DNA of 18,106 nt from Flavobacteriaceae bacterium (lineage in GTDB: Bacteria > Bacteroidota > Bacteroidia > Flavobacteriales > Flavobacteriaceae): assembly GCA_023700885.1 (NCBI GenBank), contig JAMPYA010000025.1, positions 1-18,106 of the forward strand. Reading direction: 5' to 3'. The notes under the pieces are model-generated. The model worked only from the letters and a program-made list of their open reading frames with translations, was not told where the DNA came from and did not search any database. Below are positions 6,499 to 13,960 of this stretch, in pieces. Position numbers and translations under genes: made by a program. Numbering within the stretch: position 1 is the stretch's first letter; each line of letters starts with the position of its first letter.

Positions 6499-7338
6499 AT
6501 GAAAAATTTATTCGACCAAACATCTTATGCTATTTCACAATTGGTAACTAACAAATACAGTACTTCTTTTTCAATGGCTGTAAAATTATTAGCACCCAAA
6601 ATTAGAAGCCATATCTACAATATTTATGGTTTTGTTCGTTTTGCGGATGAAATTGTGGATTCATTTCATGGTTTTAACAAAAAATACTTATTGGACAAAT
6701 TTGAAACAGATTACTACCAATCTATGGAAGATGGAATTAGTCTGAATCCAGTTCTCAATGCATTTCAGCAAACGGTAAAAACATGTAATATTGATGACCA
6801 TTTAGTGCAATCTTTTTTGCAAAGTATGAAACGAGATTTATCCCAAAGTGAATATGATACCTATGAGGATTACAAAGAGTATATATATGGTTCTGCAGAC
6901 GTTGTGGGTTTGATGTGCTTAAAGGTATTTGTAGAAGGAAATGAACAGAAATATCAAGAATTAAAACCCTATGCCGAAAAATTGGGTTCAGCTTTTCAAA
7001 AAGTAAATTTTTTAAGAGATATTAAAACCGATTTTGAAGAATTAAATCGAAATTATTTTCCGAATTTAACCACATCAGAATTAAATTATGAATCTAAAAA
7101 CGAAATTATTGCTGATATAGAAAACGATTTTGAACAAGCATTAATTGGAATTAAAAAATTGCCACTCGAAGCTAAATTTGGTGTTTATACGGCTTATGTT
7201 TATTACAAAACACTACTTAAAAAATTGAAAAAAACGCCCTATCAAGAAATTATGAACACACGAATAAGAGTTTCAGATTCTGTAAAAATTGGCTTGCTGG
7301 CACGTTCATTTACAACTATAAAACTCAATTTATTATGA
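6499..7338 (+). CDS. crtB: Phytoene synthase
   Basis: This 279-residue protein of the squalene/phytoene synthase family condenses two geranylgeranyl diphosphates to phytoene. Both aspartate-rich magnesium-binding motifs are intact: D50-E-I-V-D54 in FVRFADEIVD, and D174-I-K-T-D178 in NFLRDIKTDFEE. YGSADVVGLMC (about 130-140) matches the conserved YxxxVAGxVG region. The length is normal for the short bacterial form. Its last codons overlap a small ATG-initiated reading frame through an ATGA. The GGPP substrate would have to come from a crtE outside this window. Confidence 0.95.
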   Translation: MKNLFDQTSYAISQLVTNKYSTSFSMAVKLLAPKIRSHIYNIYGFVRFADEIVDSFHGFNKKYLLDKFETDYYQSMEDGISLNPVLNAFQQTVKTCNIDDHLVQSFLQSMKRDLSQSEYDTYEDYKEYIYGSADVVGLMCLKVFVEGNEQKYQELKPYAEKLGSAFQKVNFLRDIKTDFEELNRNYFPNLTTSELNYESKNEIIADIENDFEQALIGIKKLPLEAKFGVYTAYVYYKTLLKKLKKTPYQEIMNTRIRVSDSVKIGLLARSFTTIKLNLL

Positions 7339-7382
7339 TACAAAAAGCTGCAATCTTTCTCTTAGTTTTGTTAAATTTTTAA
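7335..7382 (+). CDS. Signal-peptide-like mini-ORF overlapping the crtB stop
   Basis: A 15-codon reading frame (MIQKAAIFLLVLLNF) starts at the ATG of an ATGA overlap with the crtB stop and ends at TAA. It has a lysine-containing start followed by a hydrophobic stretch, just like the front of a signal peptide. The next gene, in a different frame 16 bases later, begins with its own signal-like sequence. It could be a coupling peptide, a remnant of the original start of the next gene after a frameshift, or chance. Confidence 0.25.
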   Translation: MIQKAAIFLLVLLNF

Positions 7383-7398
7383 TACTTCAATACACCAA

Positions 7399-7893
7399 AT
7401 GTCTAACTTCATTTTATTATATTCAGTTTTCTTTTTTAGCTTAAATTTAAGTGCTAATTCTCTGGATAAGGTTCGGAATACGTTTCCTTATTTTGATAAG
7501 GAAAGTGAAGTAGATTATTGGTTAGAACAATTAAATACAGACCAGTCTGCTCTTGCAAATGCTTATAAGGGAGCATTATACATGTTTAAGTCTAAATTTG
7601 TGAGTTTTCCAACTAACAAATATAAATATTTTAAAAAGGGAAAAAACTTAATTGAGGCTGCCAATGTATCCAATCCAAACTCTTTGGAAATAAAATATAT
7701 TAGGTTAGTTTTTCAATATCAGTTACCTTCTTTTTTAGGATATAATAATCAAAAGGAGCATGATTTTCAATTTTTTATAAAGCACTTTAACACCCCTAAT
7801 ATAAGAGTAGAAATTAAAGCAAACATGCGAAATCAATTATTGAAATTAGAGAAACTGGAACCCGAAAAAATCCAACAATTAAAACTTTTATAA
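7399..7893 (+). CDS. Unrecognised exported protein encoded within the carotenoid operon
   Basis: I do not recognise this 164-residue protein as any named enzyme. Residues 1 to about 19 (MSNFILLYSVFFFSLNLSA) look like a signal peptide, so the protein is probably periplasmic. The mature part is helix-rich and polar. Its middle (ANAYKGALYMFKSKF, then LIEAANVSNPNSLEIKYIRLVFQYQLPSFLG) is loosely reminiscent of TPR-like helical hairpins. There are no cysteine pairs, metal-binding clusters or nucleotide motifs. It lies between crtB and crtZ, with crtZ starting two bases after its stop, so it is very likely co-transcribed and translationally coupled. A role linked to carotenoid handling or the membrane is inference from context only. 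An in-frame stop at 7372-7374 prevents an upstream start. Confidence 0.75.
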   Translation: MSNFILLYSVFFFSLNLSANSLDKVRNTFPYFDKESEVDYWLEQLNTDQSALANAYKGALYMFKSKFVSFPTNKYKYFKKGKNLIEAANVSNPNSLEIKYIRLVFQYQLPSFLGYNNQKEHDFQFFIKHFNTPNIRVEIKANMRNQLLKLEKLEPEKIQQLKLL

Positions 7894-7895
7894 GG

Positions 7896-8360
7896 ATGGA
7901 AACTTTATTATTTATAGGAATTACAATCATAACATTTATACTCATGGAAGGAGTAACCATTTTAACTCATAAGTTTGTTATGCACGGTTTTTTATGGTAT
8001 TTTCATGAAGATCATCACAATGGGCATTATATAAAAGGGTTTGAACGCAATGATGTTTTTTTTGTAATCTTTGCCTTTCCAAGTATGTTGCTGTTTTATT
8101 TTGGCGTGCATCCTGAGCTAAATTTCAAATTTTTCATTGCTTTAGGGATTCTTTTTTATGGCATCGGCTATTTTTTAGTTCATGATGTATTGATTCACAG
8201 AAGATTTAAATGGTTAGATGGCGTTGATAATTGGTATTTTAATGCTTTAAAAAGAGGACATAAAAAACACCACAAATATTTGACAAAAGAAAAGGGTGAA
8301 TCCTTTGGAATGCTTTGGGTTCCTTTCCGATTTTTTAAAGAGGCATTATCAAAAAAATAA
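7896..8360 (+). CDS. crtZ: Beta-carotene 3-hydroxylase (zeaxanthin-forming)
   Basis: This 154-residue membrane di-iron hydroxylase is of the CrtZ / fatty-acid-hydroxylase type. All four histidine clusters are present: H25-KFVM-H30, H37-ED-H40-H41, H96-DVLI-H101 and H122-KK-H125-H126. Hydrophobic segments lie at about 4-22 and 54-97. It adds 3-hydroxyl groups to beta-ionone rings, converting beta-carotene to zeaxanthin. It directly follows the unrecognised exported protein gene with a two-base gap. The cyclase gene that would supply its substrate lies about 100 bases downstream. Confidence 0.93.
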   Translation: METLLFIGITIITFILMEGVTILTHKFVMHGFLWYFHEDHHNGHYIKGFERNDVFFVIFAFPSMLLFYFGVHPELNFKFFIALGILFYGIGYFLVHDVLIHRRFKWLDGVDNWYFNALKRGHKKHHKYLTKEKGESFGMLWVPFRFFKEALSKK

Positions 8361-8462
8361 TTAAAACAAAACCTTGAAATAACCATGAGATAATCATATT
8401 ACCAACCGAAATATTTATTGAGGTCACTCCATCTGACCATTAAAATACAAAAATATAAACCG

Positions 8463-9155
8463 ATGAAATTCTCCTATTTAATCATCAATATTATTACCAT
8501 CATTATTCCATTTCTATATAGTTTTCATCCCAAAATGAATCTTATAAAATGGTGGAAACCCATTTGGTTATCTTTGAGCACTACTGCCATTTTTTTCCTT
8601 GTATGGGATGTGATATTTTCCGCTTATGGCGTTTGGGGATTTAACCCAGATTATCTTATAGGTTTTGGTTTTTTAGGATTGCCATTAGAAGAATGGTTCT
8701 TTTTCTGGATGATACCTTATGCCAGTTTATTTATTTATTTTTCACTTCAATATTTTAAACCAAACTGGAAAGTCAATAGCACAATTATACCGGTTTTTTC
8801 CATTACACTTATGACTGTTTCCCTTTTATTAATTATTTTGAATATAGACAAATTGTATACAGTGGTTAATTTTTCGGTATTATTTCTCATATTATTATAT
8901 ACCTATTTCAGAAAGAAACATTTATTAGGTAGATTTTTTATCGCCTATTTTATCATTTTAATCCCATTTATTTTGGTAAATGGATTTCTAACCGGCATGT
9001 TTACAGTAGATCCTGTGGTTTGGTATAATCCAAATGAAATAGCCGGTTTGAGAATGATTAGCATACCCATAGAGGATTTTGGATATACCTTTTCTATGTT
9101 GCTGATGAGTTTAATTCTTATTGACCAAAAAATTAAAATATCCTGGGATAAATAA
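8463..9155 (+). CDS. Lycopene beta-cyclase, fused CrtYcd / lycopene cyclase domain type
   Basis: This is a 230-residue, very hydrophobic protein with about six to seven membrane segments. It has two related halves, each with the acidic cyclase motif: PLEEWFFF (residues 74-80) and IPIEDFGY (201-208). This is the heterodimeric CrtYc/CrtYd family joined in one chain, not the FAD-binding CrtY. It cyclises the ends of lycopene to beta-carotene. I prefer the ATG at 8463 because it starts directly with a membrane helix (MKFSYLIINII) and gives the usual family length. The in-frame TTG at 8418 would add 15 residues with no support. A weakly conserved gap of about 100 bases separates it from crtZ. Confidence 0.88.
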   Translation: MKFSYLIINIITIIIPFLYSFHPKMNLIKWWKPIWLSLSTTAIFFLVWDVIFSAYGVWGFNPDYLIGFGFLGLPLEEWFFFWMIPYASLFIYFSLQYFKPNWKVNSTIIPVFSITLMTVSLLLIILNIDKLYTVVNFSVLFLILLYTYFRKKHLLGRFFIAYFIILIPFILVNGFLTGMFTVDPVVWYNPNEIAGLRMISIPIEDFGYTFSMLLMSLILIDQKIKISWDK

Positions 9156-9205
9156 AAATGAAGAAAAACAAAAATTTACATTTAAATTGTATAAACAACT
9201 GCTTA

Positions 9206-9262
9206 TAAAGATAGAAATATCTTTAAATTAAATAAAAATGAGGGTAATTATTGTTTAATAAT
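9206..9262. terminator. Hairpins in the convergent crt-hypC gap
   Basis: TAAAGATA (9206-9213) and TATCTTTA (9218-9225) form a perfect 8-bp stem with a GAAA loop. ATTATT (9247-9252) and AATAAT (9257-9262) form a second stem with a GTTT loop. They lie between the convergent cyclase gene and hypC, where bidirectional termination is expected. Neither is GC-rich and neither has a long T-run, so efficient termination is uncertain. Confidence 0.35.
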
Positions 9263-9275
9263 CTAATTGTAGTTA

Positions 9276-9530
9276 TTATCCGTCTGTATCTAACTCATGA
9301 AGTTCTCCTAATTGCTTGAGTAAGTCAAAGGTTTTTACGGCTTCTTCTTCATTAATAATGCTGATAGCTGCCCCAACATGCACCATAACATAATCTCCAA
9401 TTTTGGCTTCAGGAACCAAGGTTAAACTCACTTGTTTGATAACTCCATCAAAAGATACATTTCCTACACGAAATATTTCATCTAACTGATTTGTTACTGC
9501 TATTAATTTTCCTGGAATTGCTAAACACAT
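9276..9530 (-). CDS. hypC: [NiFe]-hydrogenase maturation chaperone
   Basis: This 84-residue HypC/HupF-family protein has the invariant N-terminus MCLAIPGK. Cys2 takes part in handing the Fe(CN)2CO unit from HypD to the hydrogenase large-subunit precursor. The remaining beta-barrel region (VSLTLVPEAKIGDYVMVHVGAA) and length are typical. It is the third gene of the minus-strand hypA-hypB-hypC series, separated from hypB by 161 bases of repeat-rich DNA. The partner hypD gene lies at the far end of the window on the opposite strand. Confidence 0.95.
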   Translation of the reverse strand: MCLAIPGKLIAVTNQLDEIFRVGNVSFDGVIKQVSLTLVPEAKIGDYVMVHVGAAISIINEEEAVKTFDLLKQLGELHELDTDG

Positions 9531-9568
9531 TTTTATTTATGATTTTTTATATTTATTAAATTTTTAAT

Positions 9569-9589
9569 CTTCCATCTTGTATATGGAAG
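9569..9589. repeat. Small inverted repeat between hypB and hypC
   Basis: CTTCCAT (9569-9575) and ATGGAAG (9583-9589) form a perfect 7-bp inverted repeat with a seven-base loop. On the plus strand it is followed by a T-run, but no plus-strand gene reads into it. On the minus strand, the direction of hypC, it lies in the leader between hypB and hypC and has no T-run. It could be a processing or stability element. Confidence 0.35.
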
Positions 9590-9615
9590 GGTGTTTTTTA
9601 ACCTTTTAACCTTTG

Positions 9616-9701
9616 AATGTTTATAAAGTTGTAATGTTCATAATGTTATATAATTCAAACTTTCAACTTTTCAACTTTTTAACTTTCAACTTTATAACTT
9701 T
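9616..9701. repeat. AA[A/T]GTT repeat array, copies in opposite orientations (hypB-hypC gap)
   Basis: AA[A/T]GTT units begin at 9616, 9625, 9633 and 9642. Six AACTTT units, the reverse complement, begin at 9658, 9665, 9673, 9681, 9688 and 9696. The last of these runs into the final codons and stop of hypB. TTATAAAGTTG (9621-9631) and CAACTTTATAA (9687-9697) form a perfect 11-bp inverted repeat that could close a large hairpin in the hypB-hypC message. The unit matches the arrays at 115-152 and 2680-2712. Confidence 0.6.
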
Positions 9702-10498
9702 TTATCTAAATTTTTCTTTAACCATTGATACCATGTTTCCATGCCTTCTCCTGTTGTTGCTGAAACTTCAAAGAATTTTAGATGATGATTAACTTGTAAA
9801 GCATAACTTTTTAGTTTTTCAATATCAAACTTTAAATAGGGCAATAAATCCGTTTTGTTAATGATACAAACATCAGAAGAATGAAACATATCTGGATATT
9901 TTTGTGGTTTATCTTCACCCTCTGTAACGCTGATGATAACAATTCGTTTATTTTCACCTAAATCAAACATAGCTGGACAAACCAAATTCCCCACATTTTC
10001 AATCATCAAAAAAGAATTATCTTTAATTTCTAATTTTTTTACAGCTTCATAAACCATGTCACTTTCTAAATGGCATCCTTTACCGGTGTTAATTTGTATA
10101 ACAGGTATGTTTAATGCTTTTATTCTATTGGCATCATTTTGGGTTTGTTGATCTCCTTCAATCACATAAAATGGAATGTCATTTTTTAAATCGCTTATGG
10201 TTCTTTCTAAAAGCGATGTTTTACCTGATCCAGGCGAACTGACCAAATTGATTGTAAAAATGTTTTTGGCTTCAAAAAACCCTCGATTTCTAGCTGCTGT
10301 TATATTGTTGTGATGTAAAATATCTTGTTCTACCTCTAGCGTCATTTTAGTTGTTGAATGATGGTGTGTGTGTGAATGATCTAAATCATGACTATGAGGA
10401 TGGTCATGATGATGATGATCGTGATGATCATGATGATGGTTTTCCAGATTAGAAATAGTGATTTTATTTCCGTTACTACAACCGCAAGTTCCGCACAT
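9692..10498 (-). CDS. hypB: Nickel-inserting GTPase for hydrogenase maturation, with histidine-rich stretch
   Basis: This 268-residue G-protein delivers nickel to the hydrogenase large subunit. The N-terminus carries the CxxCGC high-affinity nickel motif (MCGTCGC). It is followed by an exceptionally histidine-rich stretch, with 17 His in residues 21-47, expected to store or buffer nickel. The GTPase domain has the P-loop SSPGSGKT (87-94), the EGDQQTQND switch region (about 114-122), metal-site residues C142-H143 and C174, and NKTD (214-217). It therefore combines the nickel-storage and GTPase functions in one chain. hypA starts upstream on the same strand, and the gap between the hypA stop and the hypB start is 11 bases. 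The stop codon lies inside an AACTTT repeat array. Confidence 0.96.
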   Translation of the reverse strand: MCGTCGCSNGNKITISNLENHHHDHHDHHHHDHPHSHDLDHSHTHHHSTTKMTLEVEQDILHHNNITAARNRGFFEAKNIFTINLVSSPGSGKTSLLERTISDLKNDIPFYVIEGDQQTQNDANRIKALNIPVIQINTGKGCHLESDMVYEAVKKLEIKDNSFLMIENVGNLVCPAMFDLGENKRIVIISVTEGEDKPQKYPDMFHSSDVCIINKTDLLPYLKFDIEKLKSYALQVNHHLKFFEVSATTGEGMETWYQWLKKNLDKKL

Positions 10499-10509
10499 AA
10501 TTTTATTTT

Positions 10510-10851
10510 TTAAATTACAATCAATGATTTTACTCTTAATTCTTTTCCCATAATGATAGCTTTGATATGACTTTTACAGTTGGGGCAAATGTCATATATA
10601 TGCTCAATATCAAATAAAATATCACAATCTAAACATTTAGCTTTAGCTTTTATAACTTTAATTTCTTTAACAGCAGATTCTAAAACCGTTTCTTTAACAG
10701 CCGAATCCCAAACATAGTTTAAAGAATCTAACTCTACACCTGCCAAAGTACCTATTTCTAATTCAATTAACTCAACTCTAGCAGCTTTAGCTTTTTTAGT
10801 TTCTTCTTCAGCAATTTTAACAATTCCTAATGCTATTGATAGTTCGTGCAT
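10510..10851 (-). CDS. hypA: Hydrogenase nickel chaperone with zinc site
   Basis: This 113-residue HypA works with HypB in nickel insertion. The N-terminal MHELSIA supplies the nickel-binding amine and His2. The zinc site is formed by C73-x2-C76 and C89-x2-C92. It is the first gene of the minus-strand hypA-hypB-hypC group and is divergent from the hydrogenase structural genes across a 221-base gap. A Bacteroidota-type promoter lies just upstream, giving a short leader. Confidence 0.96.
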   Translation of the reverse strand: MHELSIALGIVKIAEEETKKAKAARVELIELEIGTLAGVELDSLNYVWDSAVKETVLESAVKEIKVIKAKAKCLDCDILFDIEHIYDICPNCKSHIKAIIMGKELRVKSLIVI

Positions 10852-10867
10852 ACTAATTTATTGTTTT

Positions 10868-10899
10868 CAAATATAATTATTAGATTTGATATTCTTCAA
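10868..10899 (-). promoter_or_regulatory. Candidate promoter of hypA-hypB-hypC
   Basis: On the minus strand, TATATTTG (10868-10875) matches the -7 consensus TAnnTTTG. A TTG (10897-10899) lies 21 bases upstream, close to the usual 19. Transcription would start about ten bases before hypA. The rest of the 221-base divergent region (10852-11072) is AT-rich. It shows only a partial -7 match (TAACTTTA, 11011-11018) on the hydrogenase side, with no -33 partner. Confidence 0.5.
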
Positions 10900-11072
10900 T
10901 CATCTGTAATTAATATTACACTTTTTTTAATAAAACACCAATTTATCTTAATTATTATTTTAATTCATTCTAAATTAGTGCAGTATATGCAATTTATTCA
11001 AAAAATATTTTAACTTTATTTCTTATTTAAAAATCATCTAACTAAGCGTTCTTTAAAATTAATTCATTTACT

Positions 11073-12197
11073 ATGGCTACAATTAAGGAAAAAAAAGAAA
11101 CCTATTACGAAAGTATCATCAAAAATGGATACAATCGCAGAGACTTTATGAAATTTTCTACCTATATAGCTGCTTATATGGGACTTGAGACTTCTATGGT
11201 AGCACAAGTGGCAAAATCACTTGAAACGACTCCACGTATGCCGGTTATTTGGGAACATTATCAAGAATGTACTTGCTGTAGTGAGTCATTTATAAGATCT
11301 AATCACCCAATAGTTGCCGACATCATCCTAGACAAAATCTCTTTAGACTACACTCAAACACTTATGGCTGCATCTGGCGAACAAGCTGAGGCTGCTAAAC
11401 ATGCGACTATGGAGAAATATAAAGGTGAATATATTCTATGTGTAGAAGGATCAATTCCTATGGGCGCCGATGGTAACTATTGTTGTATTGCGGGTAAATC
11501 TGCTTTAGAATCACTCAAAGAGGCAGCTGCTGGAGCAAAAGCTATTATTGCCTGGGGAAGTTGTGCTTCAAATGGTTGTGTACAGGCTGCTCATCCAAAT
11601 CCAACTGATGCCACACCTATTCATAAAATTATAAAGGATAAACCAATAATAAGAGTTCCTGGCTGCCCTCCAATTGGCGAAGTAATGGCCGGCGTTATCG
11701 TTCATGTCGTTACTTTTGGAGTTTTACCAGAATTAGACAGACTTGGAAGACCAAAAGCATTTTATGCTAAACGCGTTCATGATACTTGTTACAGAAGACC
11801 TTATTTTGATGCAGGATTATATGCCCAATCTTTTGATGATGCAAATGCAAAAGAAGGATATTGTTTATATAAATTAGGATGCAAAGGACCATCAACCTAT
11901 AATGCTTGTGGAACTATAAAATGGAATAACGGAGTCAGTTTTCCTATACAATCTGGACATGGATGCATTGGATGTAGTGAAGAAAATTTCTGGGATAACG
12001 GACCTTTCTACGAAAGAGCTACCAATGTTCCTGGATTCGGAATTGAAGGCACCGCAGATAATATTGGCAAAGTTGCAGCTGGGGTTTTAGCTGGCGGTAT
12101 TGCTGTACATGCAATTGCTGCAAACATTTCTAAAAAGAAAGAATTAGCTAAGCGAGTTAAGGATGCAACCAAAAATGAAGAAAATCTAAAGTATTAA
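11073..12197 (+). CDS. hyaA: Uptake [NiFe]-hydrogenase small subunit, oxygen-tolerant group 1d type
   Basis: This 374-residue electron-transfer subunit is exported by the Tat system (NRRDFMKF, residues 21-28). It is anchored by a C-terminal hydrophobic helix (about 331-351). The proximal cluster region has six cysteines: C66, C68 and C69 (CTCC), C164 and C169 (CASNGC), and C198. The extra C68 and C169 are the signature of oxygen-tolerant enzymes; standard enzymes carry glycines there. Distal cluster ligands are H236, C239, C264 and C270. Medial [3Fe-4S] ligands are C279, C298 and C301. It is followed ten bases later by the large subunit and then by the cytochrome b, so the complex faces the periplasm. 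The symbol follows the E. coli Hyd-1 naming (hoxK or hupS elsewhere). Confidence 0.96.
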   Translation: MATIKEKKETYYESIIKNGYNRRDFMKFSTYIAAYMGLETSMVAQVAKSLETTPRMPVIWEHYQECTCCSESFIRSNHPIVADIILDKISLDYTQTLMAASGEQAEAAKHATMEKYKGEYILCVEGSIPMGADGNYCCIAGKSALESLKEAAAGAKAIIAWGSCASNGCVQAAHPNPTDATPIHKIIKDKPIIRVPGCPPIGEVMAGVIVHVVTFGVLPELDRLGRPKAFYAKRVHDTCYRRPYFDAGLYAQSFDDANAKEGYCLYKLGCKGPSTYNACGTIKWNNGVSFPIQSGHGCIGCSEENFWDNGPFYERATNVPGFGIEGTADNIGKVAAGVLAGGIAVHAIAANISKKKELAKRVKDATKNEENLKY

Positions 12198-12207
12198 ATT
12201 ATTAATT

Positions 12208-13938
12208 ATGGCAAATAGAATCGTAGTTGACCCTGTAACCAGAATTGAGGGTCATTTAAGAATAGAAGCTGAAATAAAAGACGGTAAAATTGTTGACGCT
12301 TTCAGTTCAAGCACCATGGTGCGCGGATTAGAAAACATTGTAAAAGGAAGAGATCCTCGCGATGTTTGGGCTTTTGTACAAAGAACTTGTGGCGTTTGCA
12401 CTACAGTACACGCTTTAACTTCTGTAAGAGCTGTTGAAGATGCTTTAGGAATACAAATTCCTCCAAATGCAGAAATGGTTAGAAATATCATGGAAGGTGC
12501 TTTATACATGCACGACCACGCAGTCCATTTCTATCATTTACACGCATTAGATTGGGTTGATGTAGTTTCTTGCCTCAAAGCCGATCCTAAAAAAACATCT
12601 GAAATAGCTCAGAGTATTTCTAACTGGCCAAAAAGTTCTCCAGGATATTTTTCTGATGTTCAAAAACGATTAACCAAATTCGTAGAAAGCGGACAATTAG
12701 GCATTTTTGCAAATGGTTATTGGGGACATCCTCAAATGAAACTTCCTGCAGAAGTAAATCTATTAGCGGTTACCCATTATTTAGAGGCACTTGAATGGCA
12801 AAAAGAAATTGTAAAAGTTCATACCATTTTAGGCGGTAAAAATCCGCATCCCAATTATCTAGTTGGAGGAATGGCCTGTACCATAAACACGGATAGCCCT
12901 GGAGGTTTAAATGCCGAACGTTTAGCCTATGTAGGAAAATTGCTTGAAGAAGGTAAAAATTTCATTGAACAAGTTTATATTCCAGATTTATTAGCCATCG
13001 CTTCTTTCTATAAAGATTGGGGAGCCATAGGTAAAGGTTTTGGAAATTACATGTCCTACGGCGATTTTCCTACCAATGGTTACAATGATGTTTCCAGTTT
13101 TAAATTTCCACAAGGAGTTATCTTAGATTTTGATCTATCAAAAGTTCACGATGTTGACCACAGAAGTAATGATATTGTAGAGTATGTTAACAACTCTTGG
13201 TATGATTATTCTGATGGAAATGACAAAGGAAAACATCCTTGGGAAGGCGAAACCAACATCAACTACACCGGACCTAAACCACCGTATGATTTCCTTAATG
13301 TAGAAGATAAATATAGTTTTGTAAAAACACCTCGTTGGAAAGATAAACCAATGGAAGTGGGTCCTTTAGCACGTTTGTTAGTTGCGTATGCTCGCGGAAA
13401 TAAAGAAGTACAAGAAGCCGTAAATGGCGCTTTAAAACATCTCAATGTTCCAGTAGAAGCATTATTCTCAACTTTAGGAAGAACTGCAGCTCGTGGTATT
13501 GAAACCAAATTAATTGCAGGTTGGACTATGGAGTTTTACAACCAGTTGTTATCTAACATTAAAAATGGAGATAGTAGAATGGCAAATACTGAAAAATGGG
13601 ATCCTAAAACTTGGCCAGCAGAAGCAAAAGGTGTAGGTTTTACTGAAGCACCTCGTGGCGGTTTGGCCCATTGGATTAAAATTAAAGACGGAAAAACAGA
13701 AAACTATCAGCAAGTAGTACCAACAACCTGGAACGCATCGCCTAGAGATGCAAAAGGACAAAGATCTCCTTATGAAGCGGCTTTAATTGGAACGCCAGTG
13801 GCAGATCCAAAACTTCCGTTAGAAATTATACGCACCATTCATTCTTTTGACCCTTGTTTAGCATGTGCGGTACATTTATATGATGAACATGGAAATCATA
13901 TTTCAAAAGTTCAGAATATTTCAGTTTGTGACGTTTAA
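12208..13938 (+). CDS. hyaB: Uptake [NiFe]-hydrogenase large subunit
   Basis: This 576-residue catalytic subunit splits H2 at the Ni-Fe(CN)2CO centre. The N-terminal VDPVTRIEGH (residues 7-16) is invariant. The four nickel-binding cysteines are C61 and C64 (RTCGVCTTVH) and C550 and C553 (DPCLACAVH). The last 20 residues, after H556, form the extension normally removed by the maturation protease once nickel is inserted. That protease is encoded by the hyaD gene downstream. The subunit has no signal peptide and would be carried out of the cell with the Tat-targeted small subunit. Spacing to the cytochrome b gene is 22 bases. Confidence 0.97.
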   Translation: MANRIVVDPVTRIEGHLRIEAEIKDGKIVDAFSSSTMVRGLENIVKGRDPRDVWAFVQRTCGVCTTVHALTSVRAVEDALGIQIPPNAEMVRNIMEGALYMHDHAVHFYHLHALDWVDVVSCLKADPKKTSEIAQSISNWPKSSPGYFSDVQKRLTKFVESGQLGIFANGYWGHPQMKLPAEVNLLAVTHYLEALEWQKEIVKVHTILGGKNPHPNYLVGGMACTINTDSPGGLNAERLAYVGKLLEEGKNFIEQVYIPDLLAIASFYKDWGAIGKGFGNYMSYGDFPTNGYNDVSSFKFPQGVILDFDLSKVHDVDHRSNDIVEYVNNSWYDYSDGNDKGKHPWEGETNINYTGPKPPYDFLNVEDKYSFVKTPRWKDKPMEVGPLARLLVAYARGNKEVQEAVNGALKHLNVPVEALFSTLGRTAARGIETKLIAGWTMEFYNQLLSNIKNGDSRMANTEKWDPKTWPAEAKGVGFTEAPRGGLAHWIKIKDGKTENYQQVVPTTWNASPRDAKGQRSPYEAALIGTPVADPKLPLEIIRTIHSFDPCLACAVHLYDEHGNHISKVQNISVCDV

Positions 13939-13960
13939 CTCAATATTTTAATTTTTCATT

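Noticed and set aside
8195..8386. 63-codon minus-strand frame over the end of crtZ
   Set aside because: It is antisense to the conserved HKKHH region of crtZ and has no features of its own.
8418..8462. Upstream TTG start for the lycopene cyclase
   Set aside because: It would add 15 polar residues before the first membrane helix. The ATG at 8463 gives the usual family length.
9569..9600. Plus-strand intrinsic terminator between hypC and hypB
   Set aside because: The hairpin and T-run exist, but no plus-strand gene reads through here, so it is recorded only as an inverted repeat.
9616..9701. CRISPR array
   Set aside because: The units are six bases with 7-9 base spacing. There are no repeat-spacer units of CRISPR size and no cas genes.
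10885..10903. TTGAT...AATCA as an FNR/CRP-type site upstream of hypA
   Set aside because: The spacer is seven bases where an FNR site has four, and the arms are imperfect in an AT-rich gap.
10979..10991. TGCA-GTATA-TGCA and nearby bases as a sigma-54 promoter or operator for the hydrogenase
   Set aside because: The arms are only four bases long and the GG/GC elements of a sigma-54 promoter with correct spacing are missing.
12252..13761. Three minus-strand frames inside the hydrogenase large subunit
   Set aside because: They are antisense shadows of a strongly conserved gene.
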